Source of the DNA: Vibrio sp. SS-MA-C1-2
GTDB taxonomy: Bacteria; Pseudomonadota; Gammaproteobacteria; Enterobacterales; Vibrionaceae
Direction of reading: 5' to 3'
Length of the DNA stretch: 64,000 bases
Assembly: GCF_021513135.1 (NCBI RefSeq)
Contig: NZ_CP090981.1
Span: forward strand, 1,984,001-2,048,000
Position numbers and translations under genes: made by a program. Of this stretch, positions 9,542 to 18,062 are shown in pieces (within the stretch, counting starts at the first letter, position 1; each line of letters opens with the position of its first letter). The notes beneath the pieces were generated by a model. It saw only the letters and a list, made by a program, of their open reading frames with translations. It was not told the DNA's origin and made no database searches.

Positions 9542-10549
9542 ATGAGCGAAGATAATAAAGGTTACCAAAATGTCCACGGTGTCGCGTTAATGATATTAAC
9601 CATGGGTGAAGATATTGGTTCTAAAGTGATGCAAGGCTTTAGCCATGAAGAGATCAAGCGTATTACTCATGCGATGAGTGATATGACAGACATTAAAGCG
9701 TCAGATGCACATCTCTCTTTAACTCGATTCTTTGACGATTTCCGAAAACACTCAGGTATTTTGGGTGGGACACGTAATTACATTACCAATATGTTAGAAA
9801 AAACATTAAACGGTAACTTAGCCAAAGATTTAGTTTCAGAAATTTATGGTGATGAGATTCGCGCGGAAGCGGAAAAGCTGGCATGGATACCTGCGGATTT
9901 ATTAGTTTCTAATCTAAAGAAAGAACATATTACGATGCAAGCTTTGGTCATCGCCCACCTTCCTTTAGATTACGCCCCTAAAGTTTTAAAAGAGTACAGC
10001 ACTGAAGAGTGTAATAAACTGATTTATTTGATCTCTAAAACCGAAATTCTAACCGCTTCTTTAGTGGATTCGGTTAAAGAGTTAATCGCTAAGTGTCAAA
10101 GTTCTTATCGCGCAAGTACCACATTTAGTCTTCACGGCTCTGAAATTGTGGCAAATCTTATTAACCGTTATCCAGGTGATAAAGCGAGCTTATTTGATTA
10201 TATCCATGAGCAAGATGAAAGTGCAGCTGGCGCCATCGAAGAAGCGATGTTCGATTTCAACTCTCTCTTTAATCAAGGTTTAGAGACCTTTAATGAAATT
10301 AATAAAGAGGTCACTATCGAAATGTGGGCATTAGCACTCAAAGGGATTGATGATACTCGTCGTAACTTTATTTTTAATACCTATCCAACACGAACAGCCA
10401 ATGCACTGAAGGAACAGATTGATATGTTAGGTGCGGTTACGGTGTCCGTTGTTGAAGAAGCGCGCAAAGATATTTTAGAAATAGTTAGAGATATGCAGGC
10501 GGATGGCCAAATCAAAATTGATTTCACCAATGAGCAGCGTTTACTGTAA
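9542..10549 (+). CDS. fliG: Rotor switch protein FliG, divergent (lateral system)
   Basis: A FliG of 335 residues from the ATG at 9542; an ATG at 9533 overlapping fliF would give 338, and ribosome sites do not separate the two. The GEDIGSKVMQGFSHEEI opening, a middle domain with KKEHITMQALVIAHLP (FliG proteins usually have EHPQ at this point), and a C-terminal torque domain with EEAMFDFNSLF identify it. Several usually conserved positions are changed (EHPQ to EHIT; the MF-x-FEDL segment to MFDFNSL). It forms the C-ring layer that meets MotA. FliH, which normally follows, is absent. Confidence 0.88.
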   Translation: MSEDNKGYQNVHGVALMILTMGEDIGSKVMQGFSHEEIKRITHAMSDMTDIKASDAHLSLTRFFDDFRKHSGILGGTRNYITNMLEKTLNGNLAKDLVSEIYGDEIRAEAEKLAWIPADLLVSNLKKEHITMQALVIAHLPLDYAPKVLKEYSTEECNKLIYLISKTEILTASLVDSVKELIAKCQSSYRASTTFSLHGSEIVANLINRYPGDKASLFDYIHEQDESAAGAIEEAMFDFNSLFNQGLETFNEINKEVTIEMWALALKGIDDTRRNFIFNTYPTRTANALKEQIDMLGAVTVSVVEEARKDILEIVRDMQADGQIKIDFTNEQRLL

Positions 10550-10582
10550 TCTGAAACTCGAATAGGGAAGATGGAATAACCC

Positions 10583-11602
10583 GTGAAAACACAAGGTATT
10601 AAAACGTCGGTTGGCGGAGCTGTTAATGCTCAAACTAGCCGAATAAAAAAAGCCAAATCAACGGCAGCGGTTACCTCTTCAACAGCGGTGCAGGCTTCAA
10701 CACCTCTTTTTCCTAAATTACAGTTAAGTGAAAGACCACAACTGATCGCGGAGTTATCGGATAATCACAAAATTCACAGTAGTTTAGCGTTAGCACGTGA
10801 ATTAATTAAACAAATCCTCTCTGGTTTACTACAAATTAAAAAGATCGCACTGTCTGGTGAATATACGCCAGATTCCATGAACCGTGTTGATATCTATAAA
10901 AAACAGATCATGGCCGCGGTGAATACTCAACTTTTCGGTCACTATATTTTAGATTCAAGCTTTAATGCGGTAGGCAATAGTAGCAGTTTTATTGAATTTA
11001 CCATCCCTGGTTTAGATCTGAATCGAGAACGATTAACCGATGAACTCGTCACACTTTATATCAATAATAAGATGGTGCCGTTAGCCTTTGACCGCACAGA
11101 ATCAAAACAAACCCTGTTCACTAAATTCAGTTTAATGTTTGGTTATAGTCAATTACAACTGCAACTCGGTAGTGAAAAAGAGCTGATTATTGGTATGAAC
11201 GATCAATTGTGGAGAAAGTGGAATGGGGTGGTTTATGTCTCAGGTCAAGGCGGTCGTTTTGCCTCGGGTACACCGATGACCATTGAGGTGATACCCAATC
11301 AAGTCACAGTAGAAAATATCACTACCTTAGATATGAATGATAAAGCGTTACCTGAAAAGGTAGATCTTATTATCAAGGGCTTACAAGCTAATTATCAATT
11401 AACTCTAAATAATAGCCAATCCCAAAATCAAGCCTCTGAGCATTTAATTGCCCTCTGTTCTCAATCCAGTATTGCCGATGCTGCAATGATTCGTCATCAA
11501 TTTATTACTGATCCTCAAGTATCGCTGATGTCGGTTTATCGCCAGTATCAAGGCCCTAATCGCACTAATGTGACAAAGCTTCTTAATAACAAAAAATTGT
11601 GA
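10583..11602 (+). CDS. Unrecognised protein in the lateral flagellar cluster
   Basis: A 339-residue protein that I do not recognise. There is no signal peptide or clear membrane helix. The first 55 residues are rich in Ala, Thr, Ser, Lys and Gln, like the disordered N-termini of exported flagellar proteins. Residues about 65-110 look helical (LALARELIKQILSGLLQIKK). The middle is mixed (FTIPGLDLNRERLTDELVTLY, GQGGRFASGTPMTIEV), and the end is basic. It starts at a GTG at 10583 behind GGGAAGATGGAATAACCC. It lies 33 bases after fliG, where fliH would be expected, and before flgM, so a lateral-flagellum role is likely, but no function is visible. Confidence 0.6.
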   Translation: MKTQGIKTSVGGAVNAQTSRIKKAKSTAAVTSSTAVQASTPLFPKLQLSERPQLIAELSDNHKIHSSLALARELIKQILSGLLQIKKIALSGEYTPDSMNRVDIYKKQIMAAVNTQLFGHYILDSSFNAVGNSSSFIEFTIPGLDLNRERLTDELVTLYINNKMVPLAFDRTESKQTLFTKFSLMFGYSQLQLQLGSEKELIIGMNDQLWRKWNGVVYVSGQGGRFASGTPMTIEVIPNQVTVENITTLDMNDKALPEKVDLIIKGLQANYQLTLNNSQSQNQASEHLIALCSQSSIADAAMIRHQFITDPQVSLMSVYRQYQGPNRTNVTKLLNNKKL

Positions 11603-11659
11603 CCGCTATACCATTTTTATTCGATTTCAAATTATTTTTAATTTATTTGTCGTAAAAGT

Positions 11660-11686
11660 GATAAAAATAATTCATTCTGCCGTTAT
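11660..11686 (+). promoter_or_regulatory. Candidate sigma-28 promoter for flgM
   Basis: GATAAAAA at 11660-11667 is followed after 11 bases by GCCGTTAT at 11679-11686. The second element is close to the flagellar sigma-28 -10 consensus GCCGATAA. The same pair, at 10-base spacing, lies upstream of the flagellin gene. It is placed 36 bases before the flgM start. The spacing is slightly shorter than the enterobacterial consensus, so this is a candidate. Confidence 0.45.
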
Positions 11687-11721
11687 ACCAATTAGGTAAC
11701 ACGACTTATGGAGAGATTTTT

Positions 11722-12000
11722 ATGAGCAATATACGTTTGGATGGTGTATCCCACATACAACAGACCAATAAAGTCAATCAATCAGCAGCACCGATCAATA
11801 AACCCATTGATGAGAAAAAACGCACCAAGCAACTTGAAATCAGTGGTAAAGAAGCCGAACTCTTAAAAGCCAGCAAAAAGCTCTTTGATGCAGCCCCTGA
11901 TGTTGATATGGACAAAATTAATCAGATCAAAGCACAAATAGAGAGTGGAGAAATGAAATTTGAGATGAAGAAGGTGGCGGAAGCATTAGTACGTAAATAA
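11722..12000 (+). CDS. flgM: Anti-sigma-28 factor FlgM (lateral system)
   Basis: A 92-residue FlgM. The N-terminal half is polar and disordered. The C-terminal half has the conserved sigma-binding helices: ELLKASKKLFDAAPDVDMDK, then INQIKAQIESGEMKFEMKKVAEALV, the usual FlgM ending. It holds the flagellar sigma factor (here the fliA product at 19.8 kb) inactive until export through a finished hook. It has a good ribosome site (GGAGAGATTTTT) and its own candidate promoter. In many laf systems flgM sits with flgA and flgN; here it follows fliG and the unknown gene. Confidence 0.9.
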   Translation: MSNIRLDGVSHIQQTNKVNQSAAPINKPIDEKKRTKQLEISGKEAELLKASKKLFDAAPDVDMDKINQIKAQIESGEMKFEMKKVAEALVRK

Positions 12001-12078
12001 GATGTTGTCATTCTCAATCAAAATTGTCTTAATCAATCGTGTTATCTATTTTACTTTTTATCCGAACTTAAAATTATT

Positions 12079-12206
12079 TATACCCTTCTTACTTGAAGTT
12101 GCTAGGTTGTTGGCTATATTCATTCGCCCCAATCATATAGAAAACCTAGACTCATGGGGCCTCATTCACTTGCCGCCTACTAGCACCTCCAATTACTTTG
12201 GGGATA
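12079..12206. repeat. Dispersed palindromic intergenic repeat, copy A
   Basis: An imperfect inverted-ended element of about 128 bases. The left end TACTTGAAGTTGCTAG (with TACCCTTC just before) is matched by the right end CTAGCACCTCCAATTAC in reverse complement. A central segment begins TTGTTGGCTATATTCATTCG. Related copies are at 30294, 39182 and 60878, with fragments at 29611 and 31839. It lies between convergent flgM and flhA, just before their shared terminator, and encodes nothing credible. Confidence 0.7.
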
Positions 12207-12213
12207 AATCTCT

Positions 12214-12249
12214 AAAAAAAGGCTAACTCACTTGAGTTAGCCTTTTTTA
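12214..12249. terminator. Bidirectional terminator between flgM and flhA
   Basis: GGCTAACTC and GAGTTAGCC form a perfect 9-bp stem with loop ACTT. It is flanked by A7 on the left and T6 on the right, so it can end both flgM (+) and flhA (-) transcripts. Confidence 0.9.
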
Positions 12250-12285
12250 TTCTAAATGGTGATGAATGTGTTTATGTCTGAAACA

Positions 12286-14369
12286 CTACGCAATTTCTCC
12301 TACGATATTTAATTGGTAATCATCAGGGATTTCATTAAACGATAAAACAATTAACTCTTTGGAAAAAGCTCTGGCTAATTTGGCGGTAATCGGTCGGGCA
12401 ACAGGTGTCACTAATAACACCGGAACCATGCCTTGGGTTTGCATCGTTTGAACGATTGATGGCATTTTATTTTGAAACTTCTGCAAAATAGTCGGATCTA
12501 AATTAACGCCATCAAGGGGGGCTGCGGCATCATTCTGTTGTGAAAGATTGATCGCGGTACGAATATCTTGTTCTAACTGCTGACCAAATGAGAAAACATT
12601 GATATTTTTCGATTGCGGAGAAATTAAATTAGCAATGGTTCGCTTAAGTGCAACACGGATATCTGCCGCTAATAGGATTGGATCTTTGGTTTTATCGATG
12701 CTTTCAATCAGGGTATTGGCAATGGTTCGGACATTGGTGATCGGTACTTGCTCCACCAATAGATGACGAATAACCTGCATCTGCAAATTGGGTGTCACTA
12801 ATGTGGTGAGATTTTCTGCTAATTCAGGATGATAAGCGGCTAATCGTCCATTGACGGCTTTAACATCATCATAATTGAAGATCCCTGCTAAATGCTCACC
12901 ACACACTTTACTGACATGGGTGGCAATCACATCATGGACATCGATAACTTGAAAGCCTAAGTTGATTGCTTTGGTTTTGTCATCTGGAGATATCCAAAGA
13001 GCAGGAAGTTTATAAGCTGGGTCGTTACCGATCACACCGTCTAGATCTGGATGATTGACCATACCGACCGCCATCATTCGGTCGGTATGCACTTCACCTT
13101 GATCTATTTCGTCACCATCAACATAAATTGAGTATTGATTTGGACGCAGTGACAGATCATCGCGGATCACCACTTCTGGAATAACAAAGCCGATCTGTTC
13201 ACTCAAGGTTTTACGACAGCCTCGAATACTCTTAATCAATGAGTTCTTTTTCTTTTTAGTCGCTAAAGAAACTAATTTAAATCCAAGAGATAACGAGATG
13301 GCATCCACTTGAGGAATAATACTCCAATCCAAGGTTTCACTATCTTCGAGGTTATTTTTTAACGGCGTTAATGCTTGTTCTGCCTGTTCTAATTGGTCTT
13401 CATCATTATTTTGACTCTGCCTCCAACCGACAAAACCGATAATAATAGCAAAAGAATAAAAGGCAAGGTGTGGCATATTTGGCACACTACCGATAATAAA
13501 CATCACCCCCGCTGTCATATAAAGAACCGCAGGGCGAGCTAAAATCTGATTATTCACGGTTTGCGCGACATCATTATCGTTATCACTAATACGGGTAACG
13601 ATAATGGCAGCTGACGTGGCTAATAAAAGAGAAGGAATTTGTGCAACCAGACCATCACCAATAGTTAATAGGGCGTAAGTCTGAAACGATTCTGTTGCGG
13701 TTAAGTCATACTCGAAGATACCAATTAAGATACCACCGATTAAGTTAATAAACAGAATCAATAAGCCTGCGATGGCATCACCGCGAACAAATTTACTGGC
13801 TCCATCCATCGCACCATAAAATTCCGCTTCTTCACCCACTTCTTTACGACGCGCTTTGGCTTGAGTTTGATCGAGTAAACCGGCATTTAAATCTGCATCA
13901 ATCGCCATCTGTTTACCGGGTAGGGCATCCAAGGTAAATCGTGCCGAAACTTCGGATATACGTTCACCACCTTTGGTAATGACCACAAAGTTGATGATCA
14001 TTAAGATGATGAAGACCACGATACCGACCACATACGAACCGCCGATCACCACTTCACCAAAGGATTGGATCACTTTACCCGCAGCATCGCCCCCTTCATG
14101 ACCATCTAATAATACGATTCGAGTCGAGGCCACGTTTAAGGTTAATCGCAATAAAGTTGCGATTAACAGCAAGGTAGGGAAGACAGAAAAATCCAATACC
14201 TTTTTGATGGTGCTACTCACTAACAGCACCAATATGGCCAAGGTGATGTTAAATGTGAATAAGGCATCCAACAAAAAAGGGGTAAAGGGAGGATAACCAT
14301 TGCCAAAATCATCAACAAGACGAAAGGGATAGCAATACTGGAACGAATGTGATGGAGGTTTTTTAACAT
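12286..14369 (-). pseudogene. flhA: Export gate protein FlhA, frameshifted near the N-terminus (lateral system)
   Basis: Most of FlhA is open from a TTG at 14274 to 12286 (662 aa): SVFPTLLLIATLLRLTLNVASTR, the FHIPEP-like cytoplasmic loop (ERISEVSARFTLDALPGKQM) and the large C-terminal domain. The missing start is upstream in another frame: ATG at 14369 (MLKNLHHIRSS...) through the first membrane helix to VILPLP, then stop at 14220. The family reads LPLPPFLLDALF across the break; one extra base in the run of 4 C and 6 T (minus strand, 14273-14282) would restore it and give about 694 residues, the normal length. FlhA is the export gate of the flagellar secretion system. It is inverted and separated from the usual flhB partner. 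Mutation, sequencing error or reinitiation at the TTG are all possible. Confidence 0.88.
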
Positions 14370-14492
14370 TTTATCGATCTTTTTATAAAAAATATTAATT
14401 TAAATTTATCATACAATTCTCTTTTTTTCAATTGATTATCTTATTTGTTGGTAATGAATGTGATTTTTATGTAAAAAATTTAAAAATAAAGC

Positions 14493-14518
14493 GATAAAAA
14501 AAATGCGGTTGCCGTAAT
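14493..14518 (+). promoter_or_regulatory. Candidate sigma-28 promoter of the lateral flagellin gene
   Basis: GATAAAAA at 14493-14500, 10 bases, then GCCGTAAT at 14511-14518. It closely resembles the motif upstream of flgM and the sigma-28 -10 consensus. It implies a leader of about 155 bases before lafA. The rest of the gap 14370-14679 is AT-rich and has no gene. Confidence 0.5.
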
Positions 14519-14679
14519 ACCTAATTGAAAGGTGATGATGATGGGTTAATAACCTAATTTAAAAACAGGCTTAACAACAAACGTCATTACACCGACTCAA
14601 AACAATCTTAGTGAATAAATAGATTCAGTTGAAAAACCAATAGTGGTTTCAGCTGCCAATAGAACTCAGGAGAGTCATT

Positions 14680-15756
14680 ATGGGTATTTCAGTACAAACA
14701 AACTATGCAAACCTTGTCGCACAAAACACGCTACAGGGAACGAATATGGACTTGTCTAAGTCTATGGAACGTCTATCTACTGGTTTCCGTATCAACTCTG
14801 CTTCAGATGATGCTGCAGGGCTTCAAATTGCAAACCGTCTTGAATCTCAGGCTCGTGGTATGGGTGTTGCGTCTAAAAATGCACAAGATGCTATCTCAAT
14901 GATGCAAACGGCAGAAGGGGCGATGGATGAGATGACCAATATCGCTTTCCGTATGCAAGATCTAGCAACACAAGCTGCAAATGGTACTGCATCTGATGCA
15001 GATCGTGCTGCTATGGATGCAGAGTATACTGAACTTGGAAATGAATTAAGTAGTATTATGTCTAATACCAATTTTGGTGGACAAGCTCTATTAGACCCAA
15101 ATGCCGGTAGTTTTTCTTCTGGTGTAACCTTTCAGATTGGTGCTCAGAGTACTGAACAACTTAATGTTGATGTATCGTCTAACCTAGGTGTTGTTGGAAC
15201 AACGATTAATAGTTTAACGGATGCTGCAGACTTACAATCTGATTTATTGGCAGCAAGAGATACTGCAGCGTCAGGAGGTGCTGGTGTAACTGGAACATAT
15301 ACTGATTATGCTGATTTTCTAGCTCAAGTTGATGCTGGTACCGCGACTGCTGGTGATGATGCTATAATTTCTGGCTTAGTCGATACAGCAGCTGCTGGTT
15401 TCACATTAACATCTGATGGTACTACCAGTACAGCAACAGTTACACAAATTGAAGAAATGGGGATTGGTTCACAAGCTGGTGCTCAAAACGCTATTGACTC
15501 AATGTCAACATTCGTTAATGATTTAAGTTCAACTCGTTCCCAATTTGGTGCAACAATTAATCGTCTAGAACATACTATTACTAATTTAGGTAATATGAGT
15601 GAGAATATTCAAGGTGCGAAAGGTCGTATCATGGATACAGATTTTGCCGCAGAATCTGGTGCAATGTCTAAATCACAAATGTTAATGCAGTCTGGCGCTT
15701 CTATGCTGGGTGCAACTAAGATGGTTCCACAGTTAGCAATGTCAATGCTAGGATAA
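14680..15756 (+). CDS. lafA: Lateral flagellin LafA
   Basis: A 358-residue flagellin, the filament subunit. The N-terminal D0/D1 ([40 protein letters not shown], then [13 protein letters not shown]) and C-terminal D1/D0 ([20 protein letters not shown], then [20 protein letters not shown], ending in LAMSML) are textbook. The middle (about 180-265) is Ala/Thr/Asp-rich and variable, the surface-exposed part. It has no cysteine. The ribosome site CAGGAGAGTCATT and a sigma-28-like promoter fit late expression. It opens the lafA-fliD-S-T-K-L-A-motAB unit typical of lateral systems. Confidence 0.96.
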   Translation: MGISVQTNYANLVAQNTLQGTNMDLSKSMERLSTGFRINSASDDAAGLQIANRLESQARGMGVASKNAQDAISMMQTAEGAMDEMTNIAFRMQDLATQAANGTASDADRAAMDAEYTELGNELSSIMSNTNFGGQALLDPNAGSFSSGVTFQIGAQSTEQLNVDVSSNLGVVGTTINSLTDAADLQSDLLAARDTAASGGAGVTGTYTDYADFLAQVDAGTATAGDDAIISGLVDTAAAGFTLTSDGTTSTATVTQIEEMGIGSQAGAQNAIDSMSTFVNDLSSTRSQFGATINRLEHTITNLGNMSENIQGAKGRIMDTDFAAESGAMSKSQMLMQSGASMLGATKMVPQLAMSMLG

Positions 15757-15803
15757 TTGAACCGTTAATGGTTGGTGATATTTACAACGTTGACCATTAA
15801 AAA

Positions 15804-15878
15804 TAATAGAGTAGTTAAACTATCAACTACTCTATTAATATGAATATTGAATAAAAAAGTATTTATATTAATAGAGTA
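15804..15878 (+). promoter_or_regulatory. Three-arm alternative hairpin region between lafA and fliD
   Basis: Arm 1 (15804-15816) pairs perfectly with arm 2 (15825-15837) over 13 bp with a 7-base loop. Arm 2, slightly shifted (15828-15841, TACTCTATTAATAT), pairs perfectly with arm 3 (15865-15878) over 14 bp. The two hairpins are mutually exclusive. Neither is followed by a clear U-tract. It could stabilise the abundant flagellin mRNA or set read-through into fliD. Confidence 0.6.
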
Positions 15879-15931
15879 ACCCGTATTACTTCACAAAATA
15901 AAGAAATAGAAAAGTAGAGAAGGAGTTCATT

Positions 15932-17263
15932 ATGAATATCGATGCTGCAAGTATTGCCCAACAATTTGCCCAATACGATATTGCCCCTTTTGAACAACGT
16001 TATACACGACAATTGTCACAAATTAGCCAACAAACCAGTGCGATTTCAAAATTGAAGTCTGCATTGAGCACGTTAGAAAATAAGATGTATGACTTTACTA
16101 AAACGGGTTCTTCTCTCCAGCAAAGTGAAGTCAAAATCGAAGATGACAGTTATTTTGATGTTGCTTCTTCGGGTACTGCTTCTTCTGCTAATCTAGATAT
16201 CTTTGTCAAGCAGTTAGCCACTAATCATCAAGTTGCTGTATCAGCAGGTGTGGCCGATGTGAATGATAAAATGAGTGGTGGCGGTAAATTAGATATTACC
16301 GTGGGTGGTTCAGTGACAACGCTCTCTATTCTTGATGGTGACAGTGATGGTAATGGCGAAACGAGTTATATCGAATTTGTCAGTTATTTTAATGAGGTGA
16401 TGGGCGATCAAGTTGAAGCTTCTTTGGTTAAAAGTGGTGGTGAAATTACCATGGTCTTTTCTTCGACAGAAGAAGGTGCGGATAACAACTTTACCCTTGA
16501 AGGCAAGAATTGGCAAAATGTCATCGATATGTTTGACGGTCAAGTTGAATTGGTGGCAGGCCAAGATGCAGAGATTCATTTGGGTTCAGAAAATTCATCT
16601 GTAGTACTCACCAATGGTTCGAATACTTTTGAAGATTTAATTGAAGGTTCTAGTGTTACGATTAAAAAAGCCCATGAAACCGGTGATGTAGCAACCAACT
16701 TTACCGTAGGTGGTGATATAGCAACCACCATGGCAAGCATGAAAGAGTTTGTTGATGAATATAATACCCTCCTCGATGAGATTAATAGTTTAACTACGAC
16801 TGGCTCTGAAGATGAATCTCGCGGAATTCTTGCATCAGATAGTTCTGTTCGTTCAATTAAAACTCAGTTACAAAGTTATCTGCGAGATACCTTTAATGAT
16901 GGTAGCCAAGATGTTTCCCTTTCTTCATTGGGTTTGGAAATTGATCGTGATGGCAAATTAGAGTTGGATGAAGATAAGTTTGAAGAGGCGAGTAGCCTTT
17001 ATAACATTGAAGAGATCTTTACTGGTGAAGCTGGCCTGTTCAATGTGATGTCAGACAAGATAGATACTTATACCGACTTTACTGATGGTTCACTAAAAAA
17101 CAAAACCGATACGCTAGATTTACAACGTGACAGAATTAATGATTCATTAGAAAAACTTGATATGAAGTATGAAGCCAATTACAACCGATATTTGGCTCAA
17201 TATACTCAGTTGAATATGATTCAAGCTCAGATGGATCAAACGATGTCGCAGTTTTTATTCTAA
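15932..17263 (+). CDS. fliD: Filament cap protein FliD / HAP2 (lateral system, LafB)
   Basis: A 443-residue filament cap. The N-terminal coiled segment (MNIDAASIAQQFAQYDIAPF, then LSQISQQTSAISKLKSALST) and the domain with LDIFVKQLATNHQVAV match the FliD N-domain. The C-domain has VDEYNTLLDEINSLT, SVRSIKTQLQSYL, LSSLGLEIDRDGKLELDEDK and the final YNRYLAQYTQLNMIQAQM coiled end. It caps the growing filament and folds flagellin outside the cell. The ribosome site is AGAAGGAGTTCATT. It follows the flagellin and precedes its chaperone genes. Confidence 0.95.
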   Translation: MNIDAASIAQQFAQYDIAPFEQRYTRQLSQISQQTSAISKLKSALSTLENKMYDFTKTGSSLQQSEVKIEDDSYFDVASSGTASSANLDIFVKQLATNHQVAVSAGVADVNDKMSGGGKLDITVGGSVTTLSILDGDSDGNGETSYIEFVSYFNEVMGDQVEASLVKSGGEITMVFSSTEEGADNNFTLEGKNWQNVIDMFDGQVELVAGQDAEIHLGSENSSVVLTNGSNTFEDLIEGSSVTIKKAHETGDVATNFTVGGDIATTMASMKEFVDEYNTLLDEINSLTTTGSEDESRGILASDSSVRSIKTQLQSYLRDTFNDGSQDVSLSSLGLEIDRDGKLELDEDKFEEASSLYNIEEIFTGEAGLFNVMSDKIDTYTDFTDGSLKNKTDTLDLQRDRINDSLEKLDMKYEANYNRYLAQYTQLNMIQAQMDQTMSQFLF

Positions 17264-17377
17264 TGATACTAATAGCTTGAAATATAATAGGAAATCAATA
17301 ATAACTTGAACTATGATTAATAAAGAAAAAATTAATCAAAAATAATTGCTTAAATAGATAAAAAAGAAGGGAACCAT

Positions 17378-17773
17378 ATGTTATTAGGAAATCGCCAACA
17401 AGCCAATTATGCTCAAGTTCAAGTGGAAGCCAATGCGTCAGTATCATCAAGTTTTGAACTTATCTGTATGTTGCATGACCGCTTAATTGTCGAGATTGAT
17501 TCTTTAAGTTTTCATATCGACAATAAAGATTATGAAGCTAAATCTCAATCTGCGCAAAAAGCGATTGATATCTTAGCGGCGTTAGATGCGTCACTGGATT
17601 TAGATAATCCCAATGAGTTGATTACTAATATTCATAAACTGTACGAACACGGTATTGCCTCTATTTTTGCCGCCTCTAAAGATTTAGATACCTCAGGATT
17701 ACCTGAACTTAAAGCGTTAATGCAAGAGTTAAAAGAGGGTTGGGAAGGCGCAATGGCGGTGCTCGATGTCTAA
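17378..17773 (+). CDS. fliS: Flagellin export chaperone FliS (lateral system, LafC)
   Basis: A 131-residue helical protein with the FliS core: SSFELICMLHDRLIVEIDSL, then KSQSAQKAIDILAALDASLD, and L..LY.HGI (IHKLYEHGIASIFAAS). In the family it binds the flagellin C-terminus in the cytoplasm and blocks premature polymerisation. It starts at an ATG at 17378 behind AGAAGGGAACCAT, and overlaps fliT by 8 bases, a coupling usual for this pair. Confidence 0.92.
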   Translation: MLLGNRQQANYAQVQVEANASVSSSFELICMLHDRLIVEIDSLSFHIDNKDYEAKSQSAQKAIDILAALDASLDLDNPNELITNIHKLYEHGIASIFAASKDLDTSGLPELKALMQELKEGWEGAMAVLDV

Positions 17774-18062
17774 ACAGACGTTAATTAAGTTATTACGTCA
17801 TTACCAAGTTGCAGAATCGAAACAAGATATTGATGCGATAGAGAAATCGAGTCTCTACTTATCAAAAGTATTATCTCAAGTCGATCAACATGATTCGGAC
17901 TTGAGACCGGTATTAGTGGAATTAAAAGCAGTTCATCTACGCTGTGCTAAACTTATTGATCAGCAGTTGCATGAGTTAAAAGGAAGTATGATGAACAATT
18001 CTCAACTCAAAATACGCGAAAAAGCGTACGCTAAAACTCAAATGGGCAGGGAGGAGATATGA
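17766..18062 (+). CDS. fliT: FliT-type export chaperone (lateral system, LafD)
   Basis: A 98-residue, mostly helical protein without membrane segments, overlapping fliS at its start and fliK at its end. The order fliS-fliT-fliK is the lateral-cluster order, which carries most of the assignment; FliT proteins are poorly conserved. In the family FliT binds FliD and the export ATPase. No catalytic motif is seen. Confidence 0.65.
   Translation: MSKQTLIKLLRHYQVAESKQDIDAIEKSSLYLSKVLSQVDQHDSDLRPVLVELKAVHLRCAKLIDQQLHELKGSMMNNSQLKIREKAYAKTQMGREEI

Noticed and set aside
12002-12226. A 74-codon open frame after flgM
   Set aside because: It covers the dispersed repeat (copy A) and runs into the terminator, has no convincing ribosome site and no protein-like composition.
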